A stretch of DNA of 64,000 bases from Wenzhouxiangella sp042310355. Lineage in GTDB: Bacteria > Pseudomonadota > Gammaproteobacteria > Xanthomonadales > Wenzhouxiangellaceae. Under the pieces are notes generated by a model that searched no databases, was not told where the DNA came from, and saw only the letters and a list, made by a program, of their open reading frames with translations. The DNA lies in NCBI RefSeq assembly GCF_042310355.1, contig NZ_JBHJMR010000009.1:62001-126000 (forward strand), given 5' to 3'. Made by a program: the position numbers and the translations under genes. Shown here in pieces: positions 6,575-15,460 of this stretch. How positions within the stretch are numbered: the stretch's first letter is position 1; each line of letters begins with the position of its first letter.

Positions 6575-9500
6575 ATGCAAGCAGCTCTGCGACCATCACT
6601 CCTTGCGGTCGCGCTCGCGCTGTCTGAAGGTGGCTGGTCTGTAGAGAATCAAGGCTTCGAACTCCAGCCCGCAGGCTTGTTTGAATCCACCGCGCCCTGC
6701 GTTCAGATACAGAACCAGGGCGTGGACATTATCGCAGAGTACATAGATGACTACGGAGAGCTGCAGCGTCGAGCGGGAAGCTGGCTTGGCCGCCATGGCC
6801 GATACCTGCTTCCCCCACCGGAAGCTGCTACCCACGCTATCCGATTTCGCGCTCTCGAAGACGTCGAGATCAGCGAAGCCGATGTCCAGATCTCTACCTG
6901 CCCCGAGGATCTTCCGCGCGACGGAATAGCGGGGCTGGCGTCGGCGATCGACCAGAGACTCGCTGCATACTTTGGCGACGAAAGCCAGAGAGGGATCATC
7001 GTCGATGACTTTGGAGCCGCCATTGATGCCTTCGAGCGCAGCGAACACGACGTCTGGTTGGCCATCGCAAGCTACGAACTGGCGGACCTGCTCCGGGCCA
7101 GGGATAGGCTAGAAGAAGCTGCCGAGCTTTTTCTGAGAGCGAAGGATCTCTTCGTCGTCCTGGGCGACGGATTCGGGCAGGGATCGGCCACCAACGGTCT
7201 GGGACTGGTGGCGCTGCAGAATGGTCGACTACATGAAGCCGGTGTTCACTTCGAGCAGGCGTTGTCAATATTCATCGAACTGAATGATCGACACCACGTT
7301 GCCGCCATCAACAACAACCTGGGGCTACTCGAGATGCGCCGGGAAAGGCTTCTGCCAGCAGCCGAGCATTTCGAGATTGCGCTGAGTATCCTGCAAGGCC
7401 CCGTCGACCTTCGCGACATCAAGCCCACTGTCGAACCCGACGTGGCAATGGACGGCGCTGCCGAGTTGACCTGGGCACTCAACACCCTCAACAACCTGGC
7501 AATCGTGCGCCGCAAGCAGGGCGCGGTGGCGCTGGCCGAACGCTACTGGCGCAACCTGCTGGCGCTGGAAGGTCACGTGGACCGTGCGCGGACCGGCGCC
7601 GAGGCCAGGCACAATCTGGCAGGCCTGCTGATCCGCCAGGGCCGGCTGGACGAAGCCCTGCCGATCCTCTCTCGGGCCATGGAACTATTCGACGCCGACG
7701 GCGCGCGTCGCTGGATGAGCGAGGTTCGCGTCCGTCTCAGCCAGATCTACTTCCATCTCGGGGATATCGATGCCGCCCTGCATTTCGCACACGAAGCGGT
7801 CGAGCTCAAGCCTGAGGATCTCGACGCCCGCCTACGCGCCCTGCGCAACCTGGCCGACCTCGAGCAGGAACTGGCCGACTTTCCGGCAGCCATCGCGGCG
7901 ATCGACAACGCGCTGGCCCTCATCGCCGATCGCCCGGACTCGCGCCAGCATCTGATGCTGGAGAGCCGGCGGGCGCACGTAGCATTACTCGCCGGAAGCC
8001 CTGATCGCGCGATCGAGACTCAAGGTGCCGTCCGCAACGCCATGGCTGAATTCGGCCAGCCGGGCGAATCAGCCATCGTGGCCTACCGCCTGGGCGTGGC
8101 GCTGATCGCCGACGGCCGCCACGACGAAGCCCGCCGAATACTGCACGATGCCCTGTCGGTCTTCCGCGACACACAGCGGGTCTTTCACGAACTGCTGACC
8201 CTGGATGCCCTCCTCGAGCTGCCCGCCGGTGGCGACGCGGCCCGCCTGGAGACTAGCACGCAGGCCTTTGATCGGGCCCTGGCGCTGCGCGGGCAATCCC
8301 TAGGCAACGTCCGCCGGTTGGGGATGTCGGCGACGCTCGGGCGCATCGACGAAAGGCATATTCGCCTGCTCGTCGAAATGGACCGGCCGGAACAGGCCTG
8401 GGAATCCACTGCCCGCGTGCGGGCATCCGAAACCATCGACCTGCGTAGGGCCCATCGCCGCGGGCTGAAGCGATCCGACCGGCGTCGCCTGCTCGACCGG
8501 CACGGCGCGTTGATGACGCAGTTGCACGAGCGGCGACTCGTCGGTGCTGGCGACAGAGACGAACCGGACGAACAGGAGCTGCTGCTGGCCATCGACCGGC
8601 TCGAAACCCGCCTGCGGCAGCTCGAAGGGAGGGGCCCGGAAGGCGCGCGGACATCGCTTGCCGCGGTCCGCTCGCGGCTTGAAGCGCATCAGCTGCTTCT
8701 CACGTTCTATCTGATGGAGGATAGAAGCTTTCTCTGGGCCATTTCGTCCGAGCGGTCCCGGATGTTCGAGTTGCCCGGTTCCGGGCGGATCGAAGCACTC
8801 GTATCGGATCTGCTGGCGCGCCTGCGCCACCCCCGCCAGGCCGTCGGCGCCATCGGCCGACTGGCCGGTGAGCTGGGCGGGATGCTCGTCGAACCGGCCT
8901 CCGAAATGATCGCTCGCTCCGACGAATTGCTGATCGAGCCGCACGGCAACCTGCAGGGCCTGCCGTTCAGCCTGCTCGTCAACGACGGCACGCCGCTCGG
9001 CAAGCGCCTCGCCCTGCGCCGCATCGCCGCGATGGACAACGCCTTACCCGCTTCGCCGGCAAGCTTTGGCGCCAAACCCAGGATGATGCTGGTCGCCAAT
9101 CCCGGCTGGCAATCCGGCGGGGCGCCGGCCAGCTCGCTGCCGGAACGCAGCCTGGCGAGGCAACTCATGCGAGGCGGCCTGCTTGCCCGGCTACCGGGCA
9201 CGCAGCGCGAAGCGCAATTGCTCGGAGAGCTCGATCCCGCCGCGGTCGACGTGCGAATCCGCACCGGGCGCACGGCGTCGCGGCAGTTTCTGCTGGCAGG
9301 CGGCCTCGGCGGCTACTCCCTGGTCCACATCGCCACGCACGGCTTGGTCGACCTGCACTACCCGGAACTATCCGCGCTGCTGCTGGCCAACGAAAACGGT
9401 CCCGGCCCTTCGCTGCTGCGCCCGATGGAAATCGCCGAACTTTCGCTCGATGCGCAGCTGGTCGTCCTCAGCGGCTGCGAAACCGGCACCGGGCCGGTGC

Positions 9501-9760
9501 CGGCCGGCGGCGGCGCACTCAGCCTGGCCCGCCCGTTCATGGTCGCCGGCGCGCGCAATGTACTGAGCACGCTGTGGAAGATCGACGATGCGCGCACGGC
9601 CGAGTTCATGCAGGTCTTCTATCGCCACCTGCTGATCGAGGCGCAATCACCGGCCGGGGCGCTGGGCGCAGCGCAGCGGCACATGCGACAGCATCGCGAG
9701 ACGGCCCATCCCTACTACTGGGCGGGCTTCGTACTGACCGGCACCTCGCTGGATGACTGA
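6575..9760 (+). CDS. TPR-repeat protein with C-terminal CHAT (caspase-like) domain
   Basis: 1061 residues from ATG 6575; a frame from 6533 would overlap paralogue B. It starts with a possible signal sequence (RPSLLAVALALS) and a ~110-residue beta-type N-domain. A TPR array (about 150-560) follows, with repeats such as GLGLVALQNGRLHEAGVHFEQAL. A coiled/charged linker leads to the CHAT domain (about 790-1060). The catalytic pair is intact: His922 in HIATHG and Cys968 in LSGCETGTG. CHAT proteins are clan CD cysteine proteases (separase/caspase fold) that cut partner proteins. The gene ends the sigma/anti-sigma/secreted-protein cluster. Substrate and compartment are unknown; a signal sequence would place it in the periplasm. 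Confidence 0.85.
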   Translation: MQAALRPSLLAVALALSEGGWSVENQGFELQPAGLFESTAPCVQIQNQGVDIIAEYIDDYGELQRRAGSWLGRHGRYLLPPPEAATHAIRFRALEDVEISEADVQISTCPEDLPRDGIAGLASAIDQRLAAYFGDESQRGIIVDDFGAAIDAFERSEHDVWLAIASYELADLLRARDRLEEAAELFLRAKDLFVVLGDGFGQGSATNGLGLVALQNGRLHEAGVHFEQALSIFIELNDRHHVAAINNNLGLLEMRRERLLPAAEHFEIALSILQGPVDLRDIKPTVEPDVAMDGAAELTWALNTLNNLAIVRRKQGAVALAERYWRNLLALEGHVDRARTGAEARHNLAGLLIRQGRLDEALPILSRAMELFDADGARRWMSEVRVRLSQIYFHLGDIDAALHFAHEAVELKPEDLDARLRALRNLADLEQELADFPAAIAAIDNALALIADRPDSRQHLMLESRRAHVALLAGSPDRAIETQGAVRNAMAEFGQPGESAIVAYRLGVALIADGRHDEARRILHDALSVFRDTQRVFHELLTLDALLELPAGGDAARLETSTQAFDRALALRGQSLGNVRRLGMSATLGRIDERHIRLLVEMDRPEQAWESTARVRASETIDLRRAHRRGLKRSDRRRLLDRHGALMTQLHERRLVGAGDRDEPDEQELLLAIDRLETRLRQLEGRGPEGARTSLAAVRSRLEAHQLLLTFYLMEDRSFLWAISSERSRMFELPGSGRIEALVSDLLARLRHPRQAVGAIGRLAGELGGMLVEPASEMIARSDELLIEPHGNLQGLPFSLLVNDGTPLGKRLALRRIAAMDNALPASPASFGAKPRMMLVANPGWQSGGAPASSLPERSLARQLMRGGLLARLPGTQREAQLLGELDPAAVDVRIRTGRTASRQFLLAGGLGGYSLVHIATHGLVDLHYPELSALLLANENGPGPSLLRPMEIAELSLDAQLVVLSGCETGTGPVPAGGGALSLARPFMVAGARNVLSTLWKIDDARTAEFMQVFYRHLLIEAQSPAGALGAAQRHMRQHRETAHPYYWAGFVLTGTSLDD

Positions 9761-10026
9761 CACGCCATAACGGTGAGAGAACTCGCGCTCTGGCGGCAGT
9801 ACACGGGCAAGACCATCGCATGCCGACGACCGATGCCCGATCGCAGACCAACCCCGCAAGCTCAAGGCAACGCACCCGTTGCTTCGCGCGCGGTCGCGAT
9901 CGGCAAGTCCGGCACCGGAATCTTCAGCGAAAGCCAATTGGCGTTGGCGCCCTGCCCTGCGTGGGCCCGAAATGACCGAACCCGCGACTCTCCCTGACTG
10001 AGAGGTTTCCAGGGCTCTCCCAGCAA

Positions 10027-10057
10027 CGCCCGAAGTGCACCGCGCTTCGGGCGTTTT
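10027..10057 (+). terminator. Rho-independent terminator after the CHAT gene
   Basis: A nine-base perfect stem, CGCCCGAAG (10027-10035) with CTTCGGGCG (10045-10053), has a nine-base loop and is followed by TTTT (10054-10057). It lies 266 bp after the CHAT stop and runs into the stop codon of the convergent GST gene. The T-run is on the plus strand only. I see no gene in 9761-10026; it could hold an untranslated 3' region or a small RNA ending at this hairpin. Confidence 0.75.
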
Positions 10058-10691
10058 ACTTGCCGCTGATCGCGGGGCGGCTCGACACGCGCTTGTGCCA
10101 GGCCTTCAGCGCCGCGGCATCCTCGGGGAGCTGCATCTTCATGCCGCGCAGCCCGAAGTCGATGGTCACCAGCGCGGTGATGTCGGCCACGCTGAAATCG
10201 TTGCCGGCCACATGGTCCCGACCGGAGAGCATGTCGTCGAGGTCATTCATGAACCACTCGAAACGCTGCCGACCGCGCTCGGCCAGTTCCCGAATCTGCG
10301 CCACCGGACGGCGCCCCGGCAGCGCATGATCCTTCATGCCCCCGACCGCGTTCCGGAACCCCTCCATCACGGCCAGCATGCCGTTCATCTCGACCCAACG
10401 GTCGCGATCGTCGATCAGGGCACGTTCTTCCGGCGTGGTTCCCAGCAGTGGCGGCTCGGGTTGTAGCGCCTCGAGATAGCGGCAGATGGCCGCGCAGGAA
10501 CTCAAGCAAGTACCGTCATCGAGTTCGAGTAACGGCAGGGTGCAGTCGGGATGAAGCGCCGCGAAGGCGTCGCTCATGTGCTCGCCCTTGCGCATGTCGA
10601 CAAGGACCTGCTGGATCTCCAGGCCCTTCTCGGCCAGGAAGAGATGGACCCGGCGCGGACTCGGGGCTTCGGGGAATGTGTGCAGTTTCAT
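10056..10691 (-). CDS. Glutathione S-transferase family protein
   Basis: 211 residues. The N-terminal thioredoxin-like domain shows PSPRRVHLFLAEKGL (residues 10-24) and TLPLLELDDGTCLSSCAAICRYLE, the glutathione-binding loop with cis-Pro and the SNAIL-like turn (here SSCAA). The C-terminal helical domain has the conserved FSVADITALVTIDF N-capping box. These enzymes conjugate glutathione to electrophiles in the cytoplasm. It stands alone between the convergent CHAT terminator and the upstream minus-strand kinase-like gene, whose stop is 29 bp upstream of this gene's start. Confidence 0.88.
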   Translation of the reverse strand: MKLHTFPEAPSPRRVHLFLAEKGLEIQQVLVDMRKGEHMSDAFAALHPDCTLPLLELDDGTCLSSCAAICRYLEALQPEPPLLGTTPEERALIDDRDRWVEMNGMLAVMEGFRNAVGGMKDHALPGRRPVAQIRELAERGRQRFEWFMNDLDDMLSGRDHVAGNDFSVADITALVTIDFGLRGMKMQLPEDAAALKAWHKRVSSRPAISGK

Positions 10692-10720
10692 ATTGTCATC
10701 CTAACGGTCTTGTTCGGCAC

Positions 10721-13504
10721 TCAGGGATCGACGCTGTGGCTGAACTGGAATTTACCATCCATTTGGTCAACGCAAATCCGGCGGCGCTCGAACAAGCCGA
10801 GGAACGGCGGCCTCATCTTCTCCTCCTCGGCTCTCGACTCCAGACGGCAGCGCGTGTCGTGTTCCTTCCGAATCGCCGATTGGATGAGCTCGTCCAGTGC
10901 CCTGCGGGCCGCCTCGTCGGGGCGCTCGGGTGCTTCACCCGCCGCTTCCTCCAGGTGCTCCAGGGCCTGGGCAATGCCGCCATCCCACTGCTGCACGTGC
11001 CGCCAGGTCTGGCCGAACTCACTCAGCGCCAGGCGCGGATCGGGCAGGCGATCGACCAGCGCCCTGGCCCGCTCCAGCTGCTCCGGCAGTCGCTCCAGCC
11101 CGAGCAGACCGCAGTCCGGATTGAAGTGCAGTCCGCGCGCCTGCATGTAGGCCACCATTCTCAGACGCCGGGTCACCGCCGTGCGGTGATCGGCGTGTTC
11201 GAGCCGCCTCGCCTCGGCGCGAAAGAGCGCCTCGGCCGTTCGATACAGCTTGGCGACCTGGGCCCTGGTGACGTCGCGACGCCTGAAGTCGCAGGCCAGG
11301 TGATCGAGCATTTCGATGATCCGGGTATCCAGCCAGACCGCCTGGCCCGCGCTGTTGTCGCAAGCACTCTGCAGCAATGGCGTGATGCGCCGCTTGGCAT
11401 CGATCGTTTCCGACCGCAGGCTGGCCACGTCGAGCAGGCGGCTGTCGCAGGTGCGAAGCGCATCGCGCAGTTCGCGCCTGGCGACCGGATCATCTTCCCG
11501 CCCCTGGCGCTTGAGCCGGATGACGCGCTCCAGCGGCCCGGTGATGCGCTCGCGCGCTGCATGGTGCGACGCCCTGCGGCGCGCCTCCTCGGCCGGTGGA
11601 ATGCAGTCGACCAGGGAGCCGTAAACGATTTCCCAGGCGGTGGTACCGCGGTTGGCAATGTCCTGCTCGAGCAGCAGTGTGTCGATCGGCGGCATTGCCA
11701 CCTCCCGCCCCTTGAGCACCATCGGCATCGAACCGTCGCTGAGCCCGAGACTGGTGAACTTCCAGCTCGAATAATGGATCGAGGTGGGCAGGCCCTCGCC
11801 GCGCGGCAGGTTGTCGATGGCGCCCTCCCGCCCGAAATGGATCCCCGAGAAGTCTCCCTCGATCGCTCGCTCACCGCGCTGGAGCTCATCGATGTCGAGC
11901 GGGTCGAGAACCGGCCAGCCGTCCGTCCTTGCCCGCTGCTGGGCGCGAAAGGCGCCGCCGGGCAGGTTGAGCATATTCTCGGGCTTGAGGTCGGTGTGGG
12001 TGACGTCGTCGGCCAGCATCTCGTGCCCGTTCTGAAACAGGTTGGCCGCCATCCGCAGGCGATGGCTGAGCGGACAATCCTCGATCAGCCGCTTGCGCGC
12101 GTCGAGGTCAGAGAGCATGCCGCCGGCGCTCCAGTCGAGCACGGTCAGCATCAGCTTGTGCTCGAAATCGACCGTGACCCGGTGCAGAAGCGGCCCCAGG
12201 TTGCGCCTGAACAAGGCGCTCCAGTCTTCTCCCAGGGCCTTTCTCGCCGACGACGGGTCGCCGGGGCCGGCGGGCCTGACCGCACTGAGGGGGCTGGTCA
12301 CCGTGGACAGGATTTCCTCGGCCAGTTCGGGATGGGCGCAGGCCTGGGCCAGCAACGCCGGCGCCTGCACGCCGTGAACGTACTGATGCGCCTGGATCAG
12401 GCGGACCAGGTCGCCCACCGTCTCGAACGGCACGGCCTTGACCACCAGTCGATGCCCTTCGTTGCGATAGACCGCCACGTTGCGGTGCGATCCCATCACG
12501 CGAGGCCCGCCGTCGGCGCCGCGTTCCACCCGGTAGGTCAGCCCCTTGATGACGAATGATGCGTGGTTGTGAAAGTAGGCTTCGCACTCGCCCGGGCCGC
12601 CCCATATTCGCTCCTCGGCATTGCGGCGCCAGGAGCTTCGCGCCAGGTCGGACAGCCGTTCCCGGGCAGCGGCGTCGACGTGCTCGCGGAAACGACGCTC
12701 GAAAGCGTTGCCCGGCGCGAGAAACCGCACCCGGCCGTTCGCGGCTCGAAACGGAATGCCGCGCGTGGTGCCCACGAACACGCTGGTGACCGACTGGCTG
12801 TGGCTGCCGTCGTCGTGACGATGGGGCCGAACCGACAGCCGAAGGGCGAACGGTCCCTGCCGCGGCAGCTGCTCGCCGGGATGAAAATTCTGCATCGCCG
12901 ACTGGAAGCGGCTTCGGCCGGAATCGGGAAGGCGGGCACGGGTGCGCAGGTTGTGGTCGAAATACTGGATCGCCGAGAGGAGATCGCGGTCGCTGCCGCC
13001 CGAGTCGGGCAGGAAGTAGTCCCGCCACCAGGCGCCCAGGTCCCGGTTGCAGTCGCTTTGCGCCTGCATCAGGCCGAAAATCTTGCGGAAATAGGCCTCG
13101 CGCAGGGCATCGTCGCCCCGAACGGCCTCGACGCTGTGCCAGCGCCGGTCAAGGTAGAGCGGATCCTCGATGCGGGCAAACAGGCGCGTACGCCCCAGGT
13201 TCAAGCGGTAGGCGACATCGCGCGAAGAGAGGTAGCGAAACTCCAGCTCGACATAGGTCACGGCCAGGTTGTCGGTCGGAAAAATCCGGCGCGGACGGGC
13301 CTCGAGGTCGGCAAAACCGGCCGTTCCCAGGGCCGAGTCGTCCTCGCCCGTGCGCTGTTGCACCAGGGGAATATGCGGAGCCCGACGCGCGAACGCAGCA
13401 ATCAAGGCGCTTTCGCGCCGCCGAACGCGCTGCAGGGTCGACTCGCCCAGTTCCCGATCCTTGCGGGTGAACGAGAACAGGGGTGTCAACAATTCGGCGC
13501 TCAA
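10721..13504 (-). CDS. Large orphan protein with degenerate protein-kinase-like core
   Basis: 927 residues starting at TTG 13504, which overlaps the TGA of nei (TTGA); no earlier ATG fits. I do not recognise a named family. Kinase-like elements are visible: a VAIK-type strand LVVKAVPF with Lys356, and a catalytic loop HTDLKPENM (503-511) that keeps the Asp and Asn of HRDxKxxN. DPLDIDEL may stand in for the DFG segment. The glycine-rich loop is not clear. About 340 residues precede the core and about 380 Arg/Leu-rich helical residues follow it. No signal peptide or membrane helix is seen. A cytoplasmic kinase or pseudokinase is inferred. Confidence 0.6.
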   Translation of the reverse strand: MSAELLTPLFSFTRKDRELGESTLQRVRRRESALIAAFARRAPHIPLVQQRTGEDDSALGTAGFADLEARPRRIFPTDNLAVTYVELEFRYLSSRDVAYRLNLGRTRLFARIEDPLYLDRRWHSVEAVRGDDALREAYFRKIFGLMQAQSDCNRDLGAWWRDYFLPDSGGSDRDLLSAIQYFDHNLRTRARLPDSGRSRFQSAMQNFHPGEQLPRQGPFALRLSVRPHRHDDGSHSQSVTSVFVGTTRGIPFRAANGRVRFLAPGNAFERRFREHVDAAARERLSDLARSSWRRNAEERIWGGPGECEAYFHNHASFVIKGLTYRVERGADGGPRVMGSHRNVAVYRNEGHRLVVKAVPFETVGDLVRLIQAHQYVHGVQAPALLAQACAHPELAEEILSTVTSPLSAVRPAGPGDPSSARKALGEDWSALFRRNLGPLLHRVTVDFEHKLMLTVLDWSAGGMLSDLDARKRLIEDCPLSHRLRMAANLFQNGHEMLADDVTHTDLKPENMLNLPGGAFRAQQRARTDGWPVLDPLDIDELQRGERAIEGDFSGIHFGREGAIDNLPRGEGLPTSIHYSSWKFTSLGLSDGSMPMVLKGREVAMPPIDTLLLEQDIANRGTTAWEIVYGSLVDCIPPAEEARRRASHHAARERITGPLERVIRLKRQGREDDPVARRELRDALRTCDSRLLDVASLRSETIDAKRRITPLLQSACDNSAGQAVWLDTRIIEMLDHLACDFRRRDVTRAQVAKLYRTAEALFRAEARRLEHADHRTAVTRRLRMVAYMQARGLHFNPDCGLLGLERLPEQLERARALVDRLPDPRLALSEFGQTWRHVQQWDGGIAQALEHLEEAAGEAPERPDEAARRALDELIQSAIRKEHDTRCRLESRAEEEKMRPPFLGLFERRRICVDQMDGKFQFSHSVDP

Positions 13505-14334
13505 GTCGGATTCTTCGGGTGCTGGCAGACCGGACAGTGATAGAGCCGGCGGCTACTGACGGTGACACGCTCGATGGGCGAGTCGCAGGCAAAGCATACC
13601 TGACCGTCACGGTTGAAGACGAAGTGGCGATAGTCGCGCCGGTGCCAGCCGGCCTGCTCGAGCTCGCGGACGCGCTGCGGATCGTTGGTCAGCCCGCCGG
13701 TATCGACCGAGCGCCACATCAGGGTGTGCGCGGCCTCAGCCAGGCCGGACAGCGCGTTGTCGTCCAGGTCGCGGGGCCGCAGCCGCCAATCCAGGCCGGC
13801 AACGTGCAGGATCTCAGAGCGCAGGTAGTTGCCCACGCCGGCCAGGAACCCCTGGTCGAGCAGCAGGTGGCCCAGGCGCTTGCGCGCGAAGCGCGCCTGC
13901 CCGATCCATTCGACCACGCGCTCGACATCGGCACCGCTGGAGAGAATGTCCAGGCCGGCGCGTGCAATGAAGGGATGCTCACCGAGCCTGCCGGCTTCGA
14001 TGACTTCGATTTCCGACGCGCTGTAGAGCAAGGCCGAGCGCTCCTCGGTCGACAATGCCAGGCGCAGTTGCCGATTGGTGTCGGGCCGGCGGCCGGCCTC
14101 GGCGAACAGCCAGCGGCCGTAGAGCTGGTTGTGGGTGTAGATGGTGGTGCCGTCGGCAAAGCGCAGCAGCAGCGCCTTGCCGAGCGTGTCGACCGACTCA
14201 AGGGACTGCCCGGCCAAGCGCTCCGACCAGTGCTTGAGCCGATCGAAGGCGAACCAGACTTCGCTCAGGGCATGATCGCCCAGAACCCCGGCCACCTTGC
14301 GGGCCGTCAGGTACATTTCCGGCCCCTCAGGCAT
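13501..14334 (-). CDS. nei: Fpg/Nei-family DNA glycosylase/AP lyase (endonuclease VIII type)
   Basis: 277 residues. The N-terminus is MPEGPEMYL, giving the catalytic Pro and Glu after Met removal. The helix-two-turn-helix region appears as DQGFLAGVGNYLRSEILH. The C-terminal zinc finger is CFACDSP...YHCPVCQ, the four-cysteine type, ending 10 residues from the C-terminus. It removes oxidised bases, mainly pyrimidines in the Nei subgroup, and nicks the abasic site. LYGRW in the middle fits Nei rather than Fpg. It is followed by a DUF2007-like gene upstream (7 bp) and overlaps the kinase-like gene by 4 bp, so the three probably form one operon. Confidence 0.92.
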   Translation of the reverse strand: MPEGPEMYLTARKVAGVLGDHALSEVWFAFDRLKHWSERLAGQSLESVDTLGKALLLRFADGTTIYTHNQLYGRWLFAEAGRRPDTNRQLRLALSTEERSALLYSASEIEVIEAGRLGEHPFIARAGLDILSSGADVERVVEWIGQARFARKRLGHLLLDQGFLAGVGNYLRSEILHVAGLDWRLRPRDLDDNALSGLAEAAHTLMWRSVDTGGLTNDPQRVRELEQAGWHRRDYRHFVFNRDGQVCFACDSPIERVTVSSRRLYHCPVCQHPKNPT

Positions 14335-14341
14335 GGAAGCG

Positions 14342-14698
14342 CTAGAGCCCCAGCGCCACGACCAGCGCCGCCAGCGCGGCCAGACCGAGCGCCGTGATGG
14401 TCAGCCAGCGAATCATGGAACGCCGCGCCGCATCGGCGCCCTCGCCCTCCAGGCGCTGAAACTCATGGTCATTGAGCGCGGTGCTGGCGCGATGAGACGG
14501 ATCTTCGAGCAAGGCCTCGGCGTCCTCCGCCTGCTCCGGGAGCACGGCCCAGAGCGCGGCCCGGAACCGGCCCTGGTGAGCCAGGTTCAGGCGCAGCGAG
14601 GTCATGTCGGTCACGTGCGTGGCAATCCCGCGCGAACGCAGGAAGGCAGCGCGCTCTTCGGCTTCCGAACGCGTGGCGTACTTGGCGATCATTTGCAT
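14342..14698 (-). CDS. DUF2007-like small membrane protein
   Basis: 118 residues. The first ~70 match the DUF2007 pattern (putative signal-transducing domain): MIAKYATRSEAEERAAFLRSRGIATHV followed by LWAVLPEQAEDAEALL. A single C-terminal transmembrane helix (about residues 98-117, rich in Leu/Ala) anchors it. Its job is unknown. It is the first gene of a probable operon with nei and the kinase-like gene, 7 bp upstream of nei. The start may be the second Met (14692). It is divergent from the GST gene at 14741. Confidence 0.65.
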   Translation of the reverse strand: MQMIAKYATRSEAEERAAFLRSRGIATHVTDMTSLRLNLAHQGRFRAALWAVLPEQAEDAEALLEDPSHRASTALNDHEFQRLEGEGADAARRSMIRWLTITALGLAALAALVVALGL

Positions 14699-14740
14699 GC
14701 CAACAAGCTACCATGACCGCTTCAGCAACGGGAGCCACCC

Positions 14741-15415
14741 ATGATCACCCTGCATCACCTGGAACATTCACGTTCCCAACGCATCCTCTGGCTGCTCGAG
14801 GAGCTCGGCGCCGACTACGAGGTGCAGCGCTACCAGCGTGACCCGAAAACCAGCCTCGCGCCGCCGGAGCTTCGCTCGATTCATCCGCTCGGCAAATCAC
14901 CCGTCATCACCGACGGCGAACGGGTGCTGGCCGAGTCGGCGACCATCATCGAGTACCTCGCGCGCAGCTACGGCGGCGGCAAGTGGGCGCCGTCACCCGA
15001 CGACCCGAGCTACTGGCAATTCAGCTACTGGATGCACTACGCCGAGGGCTCGCTGATGCCCCCGCTGCTGCTCAAGCTGGTGTTCACCAAGGTCCGCACC
15101 GGCTCACCCCTGTTCGTTCGCCCGGTCGCGGCCGGCATCGCCGCCCAGGTGGACCGGACCTTCACCGACCCGCAGATCCGCACACACTTCACGTTCGTCG
15201 ATGCGCATCTGGCCGAACACGAATGGTTCGCCGGTGAATCGATCACGGCGGCCGACATCCAGATGAGCTTTCCGCTGGAGGCCGCGACAGCCCGCGGCAC
15301 GGTCGATGAAACGACCTTTCCGCACATCTTCGAATACGTGCGGCGATTCCAGGCCCGGCCCGCCTACCAGCGCGCGCTCGAAGTCGGCGGTGACTACGAC
15401 TACGGACCGGCCTGA
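14741..15415 (+). CDS. Glutathione S-transferase
   Basis: 224 residues, with GGGAG upstream of the ATG. The N-terminal domain starts ITLHHLEHSRSQRILWLLEE, with the Ser/Arg catalytic loop typical of bacterial GSTs. It continues to HPLGKSPVITDGERVLAESATIIEYLA, the cis-Pro and ESA glutathione-binding motifs. The C-terminal domain has ESITAADIQMSFPLEAA. It belongs to the group close to E. coli YfcG/Gst-like or yeast Gtt1 proteins. It works in the cytoplasm on electrophiles or disulfides. It is convergent with the DUF3137 gene, with 45 bp between stops and no clear terminator. Confidence 0.9.
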   Translation: MITLHHLEHSRSQRILWLLEELGADYEVQRYQRDPKTSLAPPELRSIHPLGKSPVITDGERVLAESATIIEYLARSYGGGKWAPSPDDPSYWQFSYWMHYAEGSLMPPLLLKLVFTKVRTGSPLFVRPVAAGIAAQVDRTFTDPQIRTHFTFVDAHLAEHEWFAGESITAADIQMSFPLEAATARGTVDETTFPHIFEYVRRFQARPAYQRALEVGGDYDYGPA

Positions 15416-15460
15416 GCGCTCTTGCCCGGCTGCCCGGCCTAGTGTACCCCGTCACTCACC

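Noticed and set aside
9773..9997. A 74-codon plus-strand frame after the CHAT gene
   Set aside because: No ribosome site, unusual composition, and it ends just before a terminator hairpin.
9900..10000. GGTTCG-like string considered as a tRNA T-arm
   Set aside because: The flanking bases do not form a T-stem, and no acceptor or anticodon arm is present.
10448..12559. A 703-codon open frame on the plus strand
   Set aside because: It is antisense to the kinase-like gene and rich in Arg/Ala/Gly, as expected for shadow frames in high-GC DNA.
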